Positions 9,760-19,680 are shown, numbered from the stretch's first letter. The stretch: 64,000 nt of DNA from Pseudoglutamicibacter albus (GCF_031458175.1 NZ_JAVDXX010000001.1:1426001-1490000), one strand, 5' to 3'. The notes: generated by a model from the sequence alone, not told the origin. Translations and numbers: made by a program.

Positions 9760-10964
9760 TTCTTGTCTCCTTCTGGGGTGTCTGGTTTGACGTCGTCCAG
9801 TGTAGGCGTCCCTTGGTCAGACTCGTGCGCAATCGGCACTTCAGAGACCTCTTCGACCGTGTCCTTCTCAGACTTGGTGGTACCTGCGGTTGCGGTCTCG
9901 GTCTCCCATGCGCCACGGCGGTTTGCGCTGCCAGGGAAAATGAAGGACCACAGGGAACGCTTGCGGCGGCCTGCACCCTGGCGTGGGTCGAACGCGTCGC
10001 GCAGGCCGTCACCGATGAAGTTGATGGTCAAGGCGATCGTGAGGATCATCAGGCCCGGCCACCAGAACAGCCATGGGCGGGTCGTGAACGAGTTTTGGTA
10101 GGTGGAAATCAGCAGACCCAGCGAGGACTGTGGTGGACGTACACCGTAGCCGAGGTAGGACAGCGAGGTCTCGAGCAGCACGGCCGCGGCGATGGCCAGG
10201 GTCGCGTTCACGAGGATCGTGCCGACGGTGTTGGGGATGAGGTGCTTCATCACGATGCGGTTGGTCGATGCGCCCATCGCGCGCGCCGCGTCGATGAATT
10301 CGCGTTCACGTAGCGAGAGCACCTGGGAACGCACCAGACGTGAGAGGCCTGCCCACGAAACACAGCCGAGCAGGAGGCCGAGGAACCAGGGCGAGTTCAC
10401 TGCCGACCCTGCGATGCGGCCGACGATCGCCGCGATGAGCAGCAGCGGGACAACGAAGAAGATGTCCGCGATACGCATGATGAGGCCGTCGATGAATCCG
10501 CGGAAGTAGCCGGAAATCGCGCCGAGCAGGGTTCCCAGTGCGGTCGAGACAACGCCAACGAGGACCGCGATGATGAGCGAAACCTGGGTTCCGCGCATCA
10601 CGAGCGCGAAGTAGTCAACGCCGAGAGCGTCTTGTCCGAACCAGTGGGTTGCCGATGGTGCCCCACCGTCGACGATGTCGCCTTGTTCGATGTAGTCGAA
10701 GCGCCACCAGCCAGGGATCGTGATCCCGAATGCGGAGATTCCGATCGAGGTGATGGAGACAATGATGATGAACGCGAGAACGACCGCGGAGATCATCGCT
10801 GGCTTGTGGCGCAGGAAGCGCCGCAGAACCAGCTGCCCTTGGGATAGGGACTTGGTTTCTTTGCTCGCCAGGCGGGCATCTTCGATCGCGGAGATCGAGA
10901 CGCGCTCATCGGTCGAGGCCTCGATGGTTTTATTGCTCTTGTTTTCTGGGGTGTTCTGAGTCAT
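9756..10964 (-). CDS. peptide ABC transporter permease (DppC family) with long C-terminal tail
   Basis: DppC-type permease, 402 residues, about 90 longer than usual. A hydrophilic N-terminus of about 50 residues is followed by the usual six-helix core, with the coupling loop near FIDAARAMGASTNRIVMKHL and the family-typical end of the core at GDGLRDAFDPRQG. After this comes an extra charged, Glu/Thr-rich cytoplasmic tail of about 70 residues with no recognisable domain. The gene overlaps the ATPase gene by four bases and follows the long DppB-like gene after 79 bases. Confidence 0.88.
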   Translation of the reverse strand: MTQNTPENKSNKTIEASTDERVSISAIEDARLASKETKSLSQGQLVLRRFLRHKPAMISAVVLAFIIIVSITSIGISAFGITIPGWWRFDYIEQGDIVDGGAPSATHWFGQDALGVDYFALVMRGTQVSLIIAVLVGVVSTALGTLLGAISGYFRGFIDGLIMRIADIFFVVPLLLIAAIVGRIAGSAVNSPWFLGLLLGCVSWAGLSRLVRSQVLSLREREFIDAARAMGASTNRIVMKHLIPNTVGTILVNATLAIAAAVLLETSLSYLGYGVRPPQSSLGLLISTYQNSFTTRPWLFWWPGLMILTIALTINFIGDGLRDAFDPRQGAGRRKRSLWSFIFPGSANRRGAWETETATAGTTKSEKDTVEEVSEVPIAHESDQGTPTLDDVKPDTPEGDKK

Positions 10965-11043
10965 GTCCTATCCCCTTTCCGTGCGGGTCCGGTAGTGACG
11001 TGTGCGTGGGCATCCGCTGGGCGGTGTGCGTTACGCGGGGGCG

Positions 11044-12576
11044 TCATACTCGGATCCTCGGGTCGATGAGGGCGTAGATCACGTCAGCCAGGAGGTTGAA
11101 GAGCACGGCGATACCGCCTGTGACAACTACGAAAGCCATGACGGGGTTGGGGTCAACGTTGTTGAGGCCGGTCTGGAAGAGCTCACCCATGCCCTTCCAA
11201 CCGAACACTTGCTCGGTGATGATCGCGCCGCCAATCAGGGCGGCGAAGTCCATCACCACAATGGTCACGATTGGGATGAGTGCGTTTCGGAATGCGTGGC
11301 GCAGGATCACGGTGCGCTCCGGTAAGCCTTTAGCGCGTGCGGTGCGGATGTAGTCCTGCGAGTTGATTTCCATCATGGTTGCGCGGGTGTAGCGCGAGTA
11401 GGAGGCGACGGAAACGACGGTCAACAGGATGGTTGGTAGCAGAATCTGCGAACCACGGTCGAGGGTTTGTAGCCAGAAGCCGCCTTCGAAGTTTGGCGTC
11501 TGGGAGCCGATCGTGGAGATCGGACGTGGCTTGGCTTCCAGGAATTCTGGCCACGCGTTGAAGATGTGCCAGATCATGGTGAGTGCCACACCTACGCCGA
11601 CGGTTGCCAGCGATGCGCTGATGGCTTGGACGCGCAGGCGCCCACCGAGGAAGAAGCCGAGCAGCCACGGGACGGCGATCGCGAGCAAGAAACCGATGAA
11701 CAGGATCAGCGCGGTTGGCTCGAGGAAGATGTTGTAGCCGGCGTAGAAGACGACCATGACAAGCACTGCACAGATGAGTGCTGGCAACAGGACGTGGCGG
11801 TGGCCTTCCTTGTTCTTGATACCGACGGCCGAGGAGGTCGCGAAGACAGCAACCCCGATCACGATGAGCGCGATGACCCACGGTGGCAAGGACGGGTAGC
11901 GCCAGAAGTCTTGTGCAGTGAAGGTGACCATCGCAACACCGACGATCACCGCGGTTGCGAGGAAGCTGAACAGGCGGCGTTTCCAGGCGCCTCCCATGAA
12001 GAGCTGGATCACGAAACCGGCTATGAGTGCTGTAAGGACCACTTGCATGGTTGAGAAGCTTGGGTCGGCTATCCAGTTGTTGTAGTTGATAGCCGCGTAT
12101 TCCTTGAGCAGCACGGCCGCCCAGAACACTGGCAGGGAGAAGAACACGAAAGCGAGGAAGGTGACGATGTAGTCGAGGTCGGAGTACTGACGCACAGCGG
12201 TCAGAACACCGATGCCGATGCCGATCACGATCGCGAGGATCACAGAGAGCGTCACGAGGCGCAGGGTCGAGTCTGCTGCTGCCGCGAGGCGGGCTCCAAC
12301 ATCGTTTCCGTTGACATCAATACCGAGGTCGCACTGACCGATGAGGCAGGCCGAAGCGCCTTTGAGCCAGTCGAGGTATCGCAGACCCCATGGGGTGTCG
12401 AGTTGAAGGTTCCTGATGCGGGCTTCCATAGCCACGCGAACCTTAGGGTCGGATGCGAGTTCGCGCATCCCTGCTAGCGGGTCACCTGAGAATTGGATCA
12501 GTGCATAGACCACGAAGGTGGCTAGTAACAGGATCAGGACTGAGATACCCAGACGCCGGAGGATAAATGTCAGCAC
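11044..12576 (-). CDS. peptide ABC transporter permease (DppB family) with large internal membrane insertion
   Basis: DppB-type permease of 510 residues; the family is usually about 310. The N-terminus (MLTFILRRLGISVLILLLAT) and the C-terminal coupling loop (TARAKGLPERTVILRHAFRN) with the end DVIYALIDPRIRV are standard. Between about residues 160 and 360 there is an insertion containing roughly six additional hydrophobic segments joined by short charged loops. A related long form exists in some actinobacteria to my knowledge, but what the extra helices do is unknown. GTG start. A strong hairpin (12626-12667) lies between this gene and the upstream binding-protein gene. Confidence 0.88.
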   Translation of the reverse strand: MLTFILRRLGISVLILLLATFVVYALIQFSGDPLAGMRELASDPKVRVAMEARIRNLQLDTPWGLRYLDWLKGASACLIGQCDLGIDVNGNDVGARLAAAADSTLRLVTLSVILAIVIGIGIGVLTAVRQYSDLDYIVTFLAFVFFSLPVFWAAVLLKEYAAINYNNWIADPSFSTMQVVLTALIAGFVIQLFMGGAWKRRLFSFLATAVIVGVAMVTFTAQDFWRYPSLPPWVIALIVIGVAVFATSSAVGIKNKEGHRHVLLPALICAVLVMVVFYAGYNIFLEPTALILFIGFLLAIAVPWLLGFFLGGRLRVQAISASLATVGVGVALTMIWHIFNAWPEFLEAKPRPISTIGSQTPNFEGGFWLQTLDRGSQILLPTILLTVVSVASYSRYTRATMMEINSQDYIRTARAKGLPERTVILRHAFRNALIPIVTIVVMDFAALIGGAIITEQVFGWKGMGELFQTGLNNVDPNPVMAFVVVTGGIAVLFNLLADVIYALIDPRIRV

Positions 12577-12625
12577 GGTCGAAGACCTTTCGGTTTCGTG
12601 CGAAGTGGACGGTAAGCATTTTTTC

Positions 12626-12667
12626 GGTAAGCGGGCCCGGAGTCTTTCGACTCCGGGCCCGCTTACC
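12626..12667 (-). promoter_or_regulatory. intercistronic hairpin between binding protein and permease genes (second system)
   Basis: A perfect 19-bp stem with a four-base loop (TTTC on the plus strand). In the direction of transcription it is followed by an A-run, not a T-run, so a simple intrinsic terminator is unlikely. It has the same position in its operon as the hairpin at 5881-5921. Confidence 0.7.
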
Positions 12668-12773
12668 TTTGGCTACACGTTACGCCATTCAAGTGCCGAG
12701 CGTGCGCTCAGCGTTCATCTTGAGTTATAGGTCGGGCACAACGCGTTGCGATGTAGTTATAGAAGCCAGTGAC

Positions 12774-14606
12774 TTACTTAACGTACTGCCACTGGTCAGC
12801 GTTCCAGGTAATACCGGACTGGGTCACAGTGTGCGCGATGTTAGCGATCTTTGGATCAGCTGCACGCATGCCTGGGTGCTGGAAGATCGGGATGCCGTAG
12901 AGGTTATCCCACAGAGCCTTCTCTGCTTCCTTGACTGCTTCAAGGTGTGCATCGTCAGCCGTCGCCTTCTTCATCTTGTCGAATGCGGCGTCAACATCGG
13001 CGTTCTTGAACTTACCGTAGTTCTGTGCGCCCTTCGAGTGGTAGATGTTCCAGCCGGAGGTCTTCTGGCCAGAGCCTGCCCACGCGAAGAGTGCTACCTC
13101 GTACTTACCTGTATCTAGGGTGCCGCCCGGATCGAAGAAGTCCTTGGCGGAGACGTCTTCAATCTTGAAGCCGGCCTTCTCGCAGGAGTTCTTGATCAGC
13201 TGGACCTGCTGGCTACGGCGTGGGTTCGGTGCAGCGTAGCCGATGCGAACGGTTGCGCCTTCCTTGCCCTTATCCTTCAGGAGCTTCTTGGCGCCCTCGA
13301 CGTCGACGTCATCGTATTCGCCGTTGTAGGACTCGGAGATAACGCCTTCGTAGTTTTCGTCATCGCTGAAGATCTCGCGTGCGTTGAGCACGGTCGCATC
13401 TGGGTTGATGGGCTTGACGAGCTTGTCAACGATTTCCTGACGTGGAACACACATGGCGAAGGCCTTGCGGATATCGAGGTCCTCCATCACATTGCCCTTG
13501 CGGAAGTTGAAGTCCAGGTGCTCCCAGGTCAGCTGGTTACCCGAGTACAGCTTGGCCTCGTTGGAGCCTTCGAGGCCCTTGAGCTGGTCAGCGATGTCCG
13601 GGGTGGTCTGAGGTGCGATGACCTGAACGTCCTTGTTCTTCAGGCCCTGAACCATGGCGGAGTCATCGATGAAGCGGAAGGTGAGCTTCTCAACACCTGG
13701 CTTCTCGCCCCAGTACTTAGGGTTGGCCTTGACGGTCACGGACTCGCCCTGCTGCCAGGAATCGAGGATGTATGGGCCGCCGGAGACGTTGTCCTCTTCC
13801 TTCGGGAGCTTGCCTGCGCCGCGGTTCCAGCCCTTGTTCCAGAACTCTGCAGCCTTCTCGAGCTTCTTGCCGTCCTGGTCCTGGAGAGCCTTGATGTACT
13901 CTTCCGTGGACAAGTCACCGTTCTTAGCGATGACGTGCGCTGGGAAGGACAACCAGGTCTGCAGCTCCCAGTCTGGGTTTGGTTCCTTGAAGGTCACAGT
14001 GAACTTCTTGCCCTTAGGGTCACCCTGTGGGCCGTCTGGAACCATGTCTACGAGGTCGTTAGAGACGTTGTTGAACAGAGGTGCGGCGTTACCGTCGTCA
14101 TCCTTCTCGGCGTCTGGGGAGGACAAGGTGGTCTGGGTGCCCCATGCGGAGATCGCGTCAGCTACGGTGATCGGCGTGCCGTCGGACCATACAGCATCCT
14201 CGTGGATGGTGTATTCGACCTTCATCGGGTCCTCGGAGATGAGCTTGTAGGAGCCCATGTCCTTGTTCTGGTAGATCTTGCCGTCCGTACCGTAGTACCA
14301 GAAACCTGGCATGTAGGTGCCGGCAACAGCGGAGGTGTACGTGGAGTAGGTATCTGGAGTCAGACCGTTGTAGCCGCCGTATTCGACGGAGCCCACAGTG
14401 ATCTTGATTTCCTTGTTCTGGGTCTCTACGTCGCTGAGTTCAAAACGGCCCGAGCCTTCGAACTGCTTAGCATCGCCAACGGTCTGGCTATCGCCGCCCT
14501 TGTCGTCCTTCTTTTTATCCTGGCTACCGCCCGGGGAGCAAGCGGTCAGTGCCAGAGATGCAGCTGCGGTTGCCGCAACTGCCATGGAGATACGCTTCAG
14601 ACGCAT
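12774..14606 (-). CDS. extracellular solute-binding lipoprotein, family 5 (second system)
   Basis: Peptide-binding lipoprotein of 610 residues, first gene of the second importer operon. I place the start at the ATG at 14606 rather than the in-frame codon ten residues upstream. An AGGAG site lies five bases before it, and the product then begins with a normal lipoprotein signal (MRLKRISMAVAATAAASLAL, lipobox LTAC, Cys23). A charged KKKDDKGGD linker follows. SBP_bac_5 features include VEYTIHEDAVWSDGTPITVA and a C-terminal KSGITWNADQWQ-like end. The long size and Lys/Asp-rich surface are common in actinobacterial members. The cargo is not known. Confidence 0.92.
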   Translation of the reverse strand: MRLKRISMAVAATAAASLALTACSPGGSQDKKKDDKGGDSQTVGDAKQFEGSGRFELSDVETQNKEIKITVGSVEYGGYNGLTPDTYSTYTSAVAGTYMPGFWYYGTDGKIYQNKDMGSYKLISEDPMKVEYTIHEDAVWSDGTPITVADAISAWGTQTTLSSPDAEKDDDGNAAPLFNNVSNDLVDMVPDGPQGDPKGKKFTVTFKEPNPDWELQTWLSFPAHVIAKNGDLSTEEYIKALQDQDGKKLEKAAEFWNKGWNRGAGKLPKEEDNVSGGPYILDSWQQGESVTVKANPKYWGEKPGVEKLTFRFIDDSAMVQGLKNKDVQVIAPQTTPDIADQLKGLEGSNEAKLYSGNQLTWEHLDFNFRKGNVMEDLDIRKAFAMCVPRQEIVDKLVKPINPDATVLNAREIFSDDENYEGVISESYNGEYDDVDVEGAKKLLKDKGKEGATVRIGYAAPNPRRSQQVQLIKNSCEKAGFKIEDVSAKDFFDPGGTLDTGKYEVALFAWAGSGQKTSGWNIYHSKGAQNYGKFKNADVDAAFDKMKKATADDAHLEAVKEAEKALWDNLYGIPIFQHPGMRAADPKIANIAHTVTQSGITWNADQWQYVK

Positions 14607-14849
14607 GTCCACTCCTGTCATTCTCAAATGGTGCATACAACTCGGCGGCGCCGGTTGCCGTGAGGATTCATGATCGTTGTTAGCTAGATCACGTGTTCAA
14701 TACTATACAACCTGTTTTCAAAATGAATATCAAGGTAAATTTTCAGATTCTCCATGGTTACGCCCAGATGATGATTGAACGCGCGAATTGTGGTAAGACC
14801 ACATGGATTTTTCTACGCCGCTGTGCCTTCTCATCGGCAGGAATCGCTT

Positions 14850-15755
14850 CTACTCAGCGGCTTCCTGTATGAGTCGCGACAGGATCTGTATAACCACGTC
14901 GGGGCGGTCCGCATGCACCCAGTGTCCGGCTCCTTTGACCATGACCTTGCGCATGCCCGGGAACAGTTCCCGCATCAGCGCAGTATCCTCATCCGTGATG
15001 TATCCGGACTCCGAGCCACCAACCCACACAACGGGACCCTCATACGGGTGGTCCTCAGATGTGAGTGGGAAGTCACCGACCTTACTCAGCCAGCTGCGCA
15101 GGCTCGCTACGTTGGGCTGCCAGGACCATCCATTGCCATCACGCTGAAGGTTCTGCAACAGGAAAGCCCGCACCCCAGGCTCCTCGACCTCTGATGCCAA
15201 TGCCGCATCGGCATCAGCGCGTTTCTCGATACGCGGAAGGTCTAGATCAAGCACGCTATCCAGCAAATGTTTGAAGGGTGCTTTGTTGGCTTCATAGTCC
15301 GCAGGGCGCGGCGATATATCGATGACCGCGAGCGCGCGCACAAAAGGCGTGCCATCTGCGGCGGAGGCCCTGCCGCCCGATTCGCCGCCGTCTGCCGCGC
15401 AGCTACCGTGACGCAGCGCGACCTTCATGGCGACCTTGCCGCCCATCGAGTGCCCCACAACCACGGCAGAGTCAACGTCGCGGGTTTTGAGGGTTGCGAC
15501 CACCGAATCAGCCATCTGGTCGTAGGAAAAATCGTCAGTCCATTCGGCAGCGCCGTGGTTCGGCAGATCAACTAGATAGGACGTCGCAACCTCAGATAGA
15601 GCTCTCGCAATCGAGATGAAGTTACGGCCCCGCCCCATCAGACCGTGCAGGAACACGACCGGGACGGGCCCCTCCCCCACAACCTGGACCGGGAGGTTAG
15701 CGTCAGGCAGGTTGGTATCGGTTAACTTCGCATCGGGTGCTTCAGACTCAGCCAT
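14850..15755 (-). CDS. alpha/beta hydrolase (YbfF-like esterase)
   Basis: Cytoplasmic alpha/beta-fold hydrolase, 301 residues. The oxyanion segment FLHGLMGRGRNF lies near residue 35; the nucleophile elbow is GHSMGG with Ser near residue 102. A likely acid is seen in the cap/late strand region, and the catalytic His is in GAGHWVHADRP near the C-terminus. Overall layout resembles E. coli YbfF esterase. Between GHSMGG and the DISPRPADY strand there is a Gly/Ala/Ser-rich insertion of about 25 residues not usual in the family. It stands alone, with 39 bases separating it from the surface-protein gene upstream. Substrate unknown. Confidence 0.88.
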   Translation of the reverse strand: MAESEAPDAKLTDTNLPDANLPVQVVGEGPVPVVFLHGLMGRGRNFISIARALSEVATSYLVDLPNHGAAEWTDDFSYDQMADSVVATLKTRDVDSAVVVGHSMGGKVAMKVALRHGSCAADGGESGGRASAADGTPFVRALAVIDISPRPADYEANKAPFKHLLDSVLDLDLPRIEKRADADAALASEVEEPGVRAFLLQNLQRDGNGWSWQPNVASLRSWLSKVGDFPLTSEDHPYEGPVVWVGGSESGYITDEDTALMRELFPGMRKVMVKGAGHWVHADRPDVVIQILSRLIQEAAE

Positions 15756-15794
15756 GATGCCACCCTAGCTAACACGGCTACTCGCCGGGCCCTA

Positions 15795-18257
15795 TTAGAG
15801 CCCGCGGCGCATCACCATGAGGCCTACGCCGCCGAGCATCCCCAAACCGACCACAGCTACTACAACACCTGCAGTCTGGGTTCCACGGTGAACCCACGGG
15901 ATACCCACGGCTTCTTCCGCATCCCATGCTTCGGCCTGCTCCTTGGTGCGCGGGGTCACCTTACCCAGCGGCCCTTGTGGGCGGTTTTGCTGGCCATGGT
16001 GTTCAACCCAGCCGAAGTCACTTGCAGCCGGAGGCTCGATGGGATTGCCGTGTTCGTCCAGAACAGGCGCTGGGCGTTCGCCATCACCAGCGGAGCCGTC
16101 ACGAGACTCAGGGTTGCTTCCATCCCCGCCTTGGCTTCCAGGGAAGAACGGTTCGAAAATGCTTGGCACATCGGAGCCTGCTGGATCGTTGGGCGATCCT
16201 GGAACGATGGTGCCTTCCCCTGCACCCTGGTCAGTGCCCCGTTCGCCAGGCCGTTCACCTGGAAGAGGAGCCTCACCACTTGGCTGTGCATCCCCTGCAC
16301 CGCCGCCGTTCTCCGTAGAGTCCTCCGGCGTTTGATCTTCCTGAGACGGTGCAGGAGCTTCCGATGGCTGTGGAGCCTCCGGTTCTCCAGGAGAAACATC
16401 TGCCGGACCCGGGGCGGCCGATGGTGCCGGCGCGACTGGTGGCGCCAATGGGACAGCTGGCAGAGGATCCAGTGGCCGGCCTGGCGCAGTTTCAGGCAAT
16501 GGCATAGGAGCCGGTTCGGCCGGGAACCCTGGTGCTAGCGGAATCTGAATCTGTGGTGCAGACGGAACACGGCCCAGGGGTGCGGACGGGCGGTTACCCA
16601 GAGGCGCAGACGGGCGGTGGCCCTGCTGCACGTTTGGACGGTTGCCCAGAGGCGCCGAAGGGCGGTGGCCTTGCGGCACTGAAGGGCGGGCACCCCACGG
16701 GCCGGAGGAATGCGGAGGATCAAACAGTCCTGGCCTGAACCATTCAGGTACGTCCAGCAGATCTGGCGAGAGCCGTGGCGGCCGCTGGAAACCACCTGGC
16801 GAGAAAGGCGGCGGCGGATCGATCGGCCGCATTTCCGTCTCATCCACTGGCTCGTTTGCGTCCGATTCTTCCGGGAACGGGTCAGTTGGTGCTGGGAATG
16901 GTTCTGGTTCAGCTGGAGCTTCCTCGCCCGGTGCAGGCTCAGATGGAGCTTCCTCAGTTGGGTCTGCTTCGCTTGGAGCTGGCTCGGATGGAGCCGTTTC
17001 TTCGCTTGGCTCGTCCTCGGATGGCGCTGGCTCAGCGGACTCAGACGTTGCAGGCTCGGTCGGCTCGGGGGTAGGCGCAACCTCGTCTGGCGTTTCCTCG
17101 GTTGTTTCTGCCTCGCCTGGTGCTTCCTCGGCCGTCTCAGGCTCGCTTGGAGCGAGTTCTTCGCCTGGCTCGTTCTCTCCCGGTGCTGCCTCACCTGGTT
17201 CAGGTACGCCAGATGGTTCAGCGATCGGGGCAGGCTCTTCCGCTGGCTGTTCAGGAGCAGGGAGTGTGAAATCTACCGTGTAGGAGCCATATGCGCCCCA
17301 CGCAACGTTGGTCAACCCTGGGTTAGGGAGATCGTACTGCGGCAAGAGTGCTGGGCTAGACCACGTCAAGTTGGTGTTCTCTGCCTGCCCAACAAAAACC
17401 ATCGAGTACTTGAAGTTGACGTGCTTGCGGCGCTCTTTGACCTTGCAGATGGAGTTACCCAACGCGCTCGTGAAGCAACCGTCATTGGCGCTCTCTGCGA
17501 TCTCACCGATAAGTTTGTCTTCGGACGGCTTCTTATTAAACGTGCCGTTGAATGCCAAAACGTATTGCCCCTGGTCGTCAGTCCAGGTCATCTTGGTTTC
17601 AGCGAGGCCAGATTTGCCCGTGATCTCTTCATACTGCTTGAGCAGACGCACCTGCTCAGCTAGCGCGGCCTCGCGCCCAACACCAGGGTTGCGTAGCATG
17701 AAGCGGTCCATGCCCTTGGCAACCCAGTCATTGACATAGGCGCCAACCACCGTGACGCCGGCAGCAGGTGCCGCGTCCTGTTCAGAGACATCCCCTGAAG
17801 CCGGTTGAGTCACAACGCCCCTGAAGGTTCCTTGCACACGCTTATCAAACCTGCGCAACTGAACCCACTCGGTTGGCATGGAAGCCACCTGCTCAGACCA
17901 GTCTGCGTTATTAAACAACTGAGCAATGTAGGCAGAGTTTTCATCCAACCCGTCAAGCGGGATGGGGGTCAGCGCCGGCTTGACCGCTGGCTTAGCTGCA
18001 GACTGATATGCAGGAGCGACACCTGCCCTATCTGCACCCATTCCAGGAGCAGCATGTGCCGATTCGGAGCCGAAAGCCGGAGCAAAAGCCATGCCGGCAG
18101 CCAAAGCGAAAGCTGCAGACCCAACGGTGAACCGCTTGATGCGGCCAGCCGCCTTCCCCTCGCGCTGTAATTTAGTACCAGTCGCTTGCACACGGAGTTC
18201 TTCCTGGCCCGAATGCGAGCAAGGTCCTAGGGGCAACAACGGATGACTTTCACGCAT
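15795..18257 (-). CDS. large secreted, membrane-anchored Pro/Glu/Ser-rich surface protein
   Basis: Probable cell-surface protein of 820 residues. The start at 18257 has a very strong AGGAGG site seven bases upstream and gives a long N-region before the signal-peptide core (about residues 43-70, ending AHAAPG); a GTG about 22 codons further in also has an AGGAAG site. A globular region (about 95-335) of unknown fold contains two Cys (DGCFTSALGNSICK). Then come a PSEPAP/PAPSE-type acidic Pro-rich stalk (about 340-480), a block of RPSAPLGN-type 9-residue repeats (about 520-590), more Pro-rich linker, and a C-terminal helix (about 793-815) ending RRGL. No LPXTG-like motif precedes the helix, so anchoring is probably by the helix itself. 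Function unknown. Confidence 0.85.
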   Translation of the reverse strand: MRESHPLLPLGPCSHSGQEELRVQATGTKLQREGKAAGRIKRFTVGSAAFALAAGMAFAPAFGSESAHAAPGMGADRAGVAPAYQSAAKPAVKPALTPIPLDGLDENSAYIAQLFNNADWSEQVASMPTEWVQLRRFDKRVQGTFRGVVTQPASGDVSEQDAAPAAGVTVVGAYVNDWVAKGMDRFMLRNPGVGREAALAEQVRLLKQYEEITGKSGLAETKMTWTDDQGQYVLAFNGTFNKKPSEDKLIGEIAESANDGCFTSALGNSICKVKERRKHVNFKYSMVFVGQAENTNLTWSSPALLPQYDLPNPGLTNVAWGAYGSYTVDFTLPAPEQPAEEPAPIAEPSGVPEPGEAAPGENEPGEELAPSEPETAEEAPGEAETTEETPDEVAPTPEPTEPATSESAEPAPSEDEPSEETAPSEPAPSEADPTEEAPSEPAPGEEAPAEPEPFPAPTDPFPEESDANEPVDETEMRPIDPPPPFSPGGFQRPPRLSPDLLDVPEWFRPGLFDPPHSSGPWGARPSVPQGHRPSAPLGNRPNVQQGHRPSAPLGNRPSAPLGRVPSAPQIQIPLAPGFPAEPAPMPLPETAPGRPLDPLPAVPLAPPVAPAPSAAPGPADVSPGEPEAPQPSEAPAPSQEDQTPEDSTENGGGAGDAQPSGEAPLPGERPGERGTDQGAGEGTIVPGSPNDPAGSDVPSIFEPFFPGSQGGDGSNPESRDGSAGDGERPAPVLDEHGNPIEPPAASDFGWVEHHGQQNRPQGPLGKVTPRTKEQAEAWDAEEAVGIPWVHRGTQTAGVVVAVVGLGMLGGVGLMVMRRGL

Positions 18258-18702
18258 ACCCTTACCTCCTCGCCTCAGTCATTGGTGCGCAGACCAGTGT
18301 CACACATAGATCCTCTGTCAGTCATGAATCTTCGCGGTTTCGAGCACCACGAACCACACAGATCTCACACAGAGTTTCGCTTGGTAGTCAGGTTCTTCAG
18401 GCGCGCTTCGTTCATTTCTCTACAAGATTGCGTAGCGGCGCCTGAACTCGAACTGTGAAGTAACACCAGGCCTACTTCTATTGTACCGCGTCTATGGGGT
18501 CAAAAATAATTCGTCACAACACTGAGTTATTCGCATATCCGCATAATTAGCCACCATTGCCCCACAGATCGAATGTAAATGAGACATCATCCCGTAGGGG
18601 CGTATGTTTACTATGCATTTACGTACATATACGGCCATACAGTAGTTCTATAGCGGAGTCTGTGGGGGCATATATTTTCTCTGCTAAGAGTAGGCTTAAA
18701 AC
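18258..18702. other. AT-rich divergent intergenic region
   Basis: The 445 bases lie between two divergently transcribed genes and are clearly more AT-rich than the coding DNA around them, especially 18480-18690. Several CGTATG/CATACG-like half-sites occur near 18600-18650. It should hold both promoters. A CATATATT stretch about 30 bases before the reductase start could be its -10 region. No gene seen. Confidence 0.45.
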
Positions 18703-19680
18703 ATGAGCGAGAACAGTATGGAATACAACCGTCTTGGACGTGCAGGCCTCAAAGTTTCCGAGCTTTCCTTCGGCTCATGGGTCACTTTCGGAGACACCAT
18801 CGACACCGGGCTTGCTAAGGAATGCATGCAGGCAGCCGCCGATGCCGGCGTCAACTTCTTCGATAACGCTGAAGTGTATGCGGGCGGAAAGTCCGAAGAG
18901 ATCATGGGGCAGGCCATCGAAGAACTTGGCTGGAGGCGCTCCGAGTACATCATCTCCACCAAACTGTTCTGGGGAATCTCAGATGGCAAGGTCAATCTGA
19001 CCAACACCCTGAACCGCAAGTACCTCATGCAGGGCATCGACGGCTCACTCGAACGCCTAGGGCTGGACTTCGTGGACCTCATCTATTGCCACCGGCCCGA
19101 CCCGGAAACCAAGATTGAGGAAACCGTGTGGGCAATGAGCGACATCGTCGCTAGCGGCAAGGCACTGTATTGGGGCACATCGGAATGGTCAGCCGATGAG
19201 ATTCGCGCGGCCTACGAGATCGCCGAACGCCACCATCTGCATAAGCCCTACATGGAGCAGCCCCAGTACAACCTCTTGGAACGTACCAAGGTCGAGAAAG
19301 AATACGCGCGCCTATATAAGGACATTGGCCTGGGCCTGACCACGTGGTCACCGTTGGCTGGCGGCATCCTGACTGGTAAATACCTAAACGACATCCCGGA
19401 AGGCTCCCGCGCCGCTGGCCGGTATGGGAAGATCCTCGAATCCGCTATCGCAGATGAGACGCAGAAGGATCGAGTGCGCAAACTCGTTGAGATGGCCGCG
19501 CAGCTCGATGTGACTCCCGCTCAGCTCTCGCTGGCATGGCTTTTGAAGAACCCGAACGTCTCCACAGTCATCACCGGCGCAACCTCGCTTGCTCAGCTCA
19601 ACGAAAACCTCGGAGCGCTCGATGCGAAAGCCGCCCTCACCGAGGAGGCTAAAGCGGAACTCGACCAGATTTTCGCCTAG
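18703..19680 (+). CDS. aldo/keto reductase (Kv-beta/YghZ-like)
   Basis: NADPH-dependent aldo/keto reductase, 325 residues. The catalytic tetrad of the superfamily is visible: Asp54 and Tyr59 in FFDNAEVY, Lys87 in ISTKLFW, and His130 in YCHRPDP. The C-terminal coenzyme-binding segment [20 protein letters not shown] is also present. Closest in style to the voltage-gated potassium channel beta-subunit-like subgroup (AKR6/AKR14). It acts in the cytoplasm, probably on aldehydes or methylglyoxal-like carbonyls; the substrate is an inference. An AGTAGG site lies about eight bases before the ATG; an ATG five codons in is also possible. Confidence 0.92.
   Translation: MSENSMEYNRLGRAGLKVSELSFGSWVTFGDTIDTGLAKECMQAAADAGVNFFDNAEVYAGGKSEEIMGQAIEELGWRRSEYIISTKLFWGISDGKVNLTNTLNRKYLMQGIDGSLERLGLDFVDLIYCHRPDPETKIEETVWAMSDIVASGKALYWGTSEWSADEIRAAYEIAERHHLHKPYMEQPQYNLLERTKVEKEYARLYKDIGLGLTTWSPLAGGILTGKYLNDIPEGSRAAGRYGKILESAIADETQKDRVRKLVEMAAQLDVTPAQLSLAWLLKNPNVSTVITGATSLAQLNENLGALDAKAALTEEAKAELDQIFA

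Noticed and set aside
16535-17663. Repeat-rich frames opposite the 820-residue surface protein, possible CRISPR-like or independent gene
   Set aside because: The repetition is that of codons for Pro/Glu/Ser/Ala; spacing is irregular and the sense frame is a continuous gene with signal peptide and anchor.
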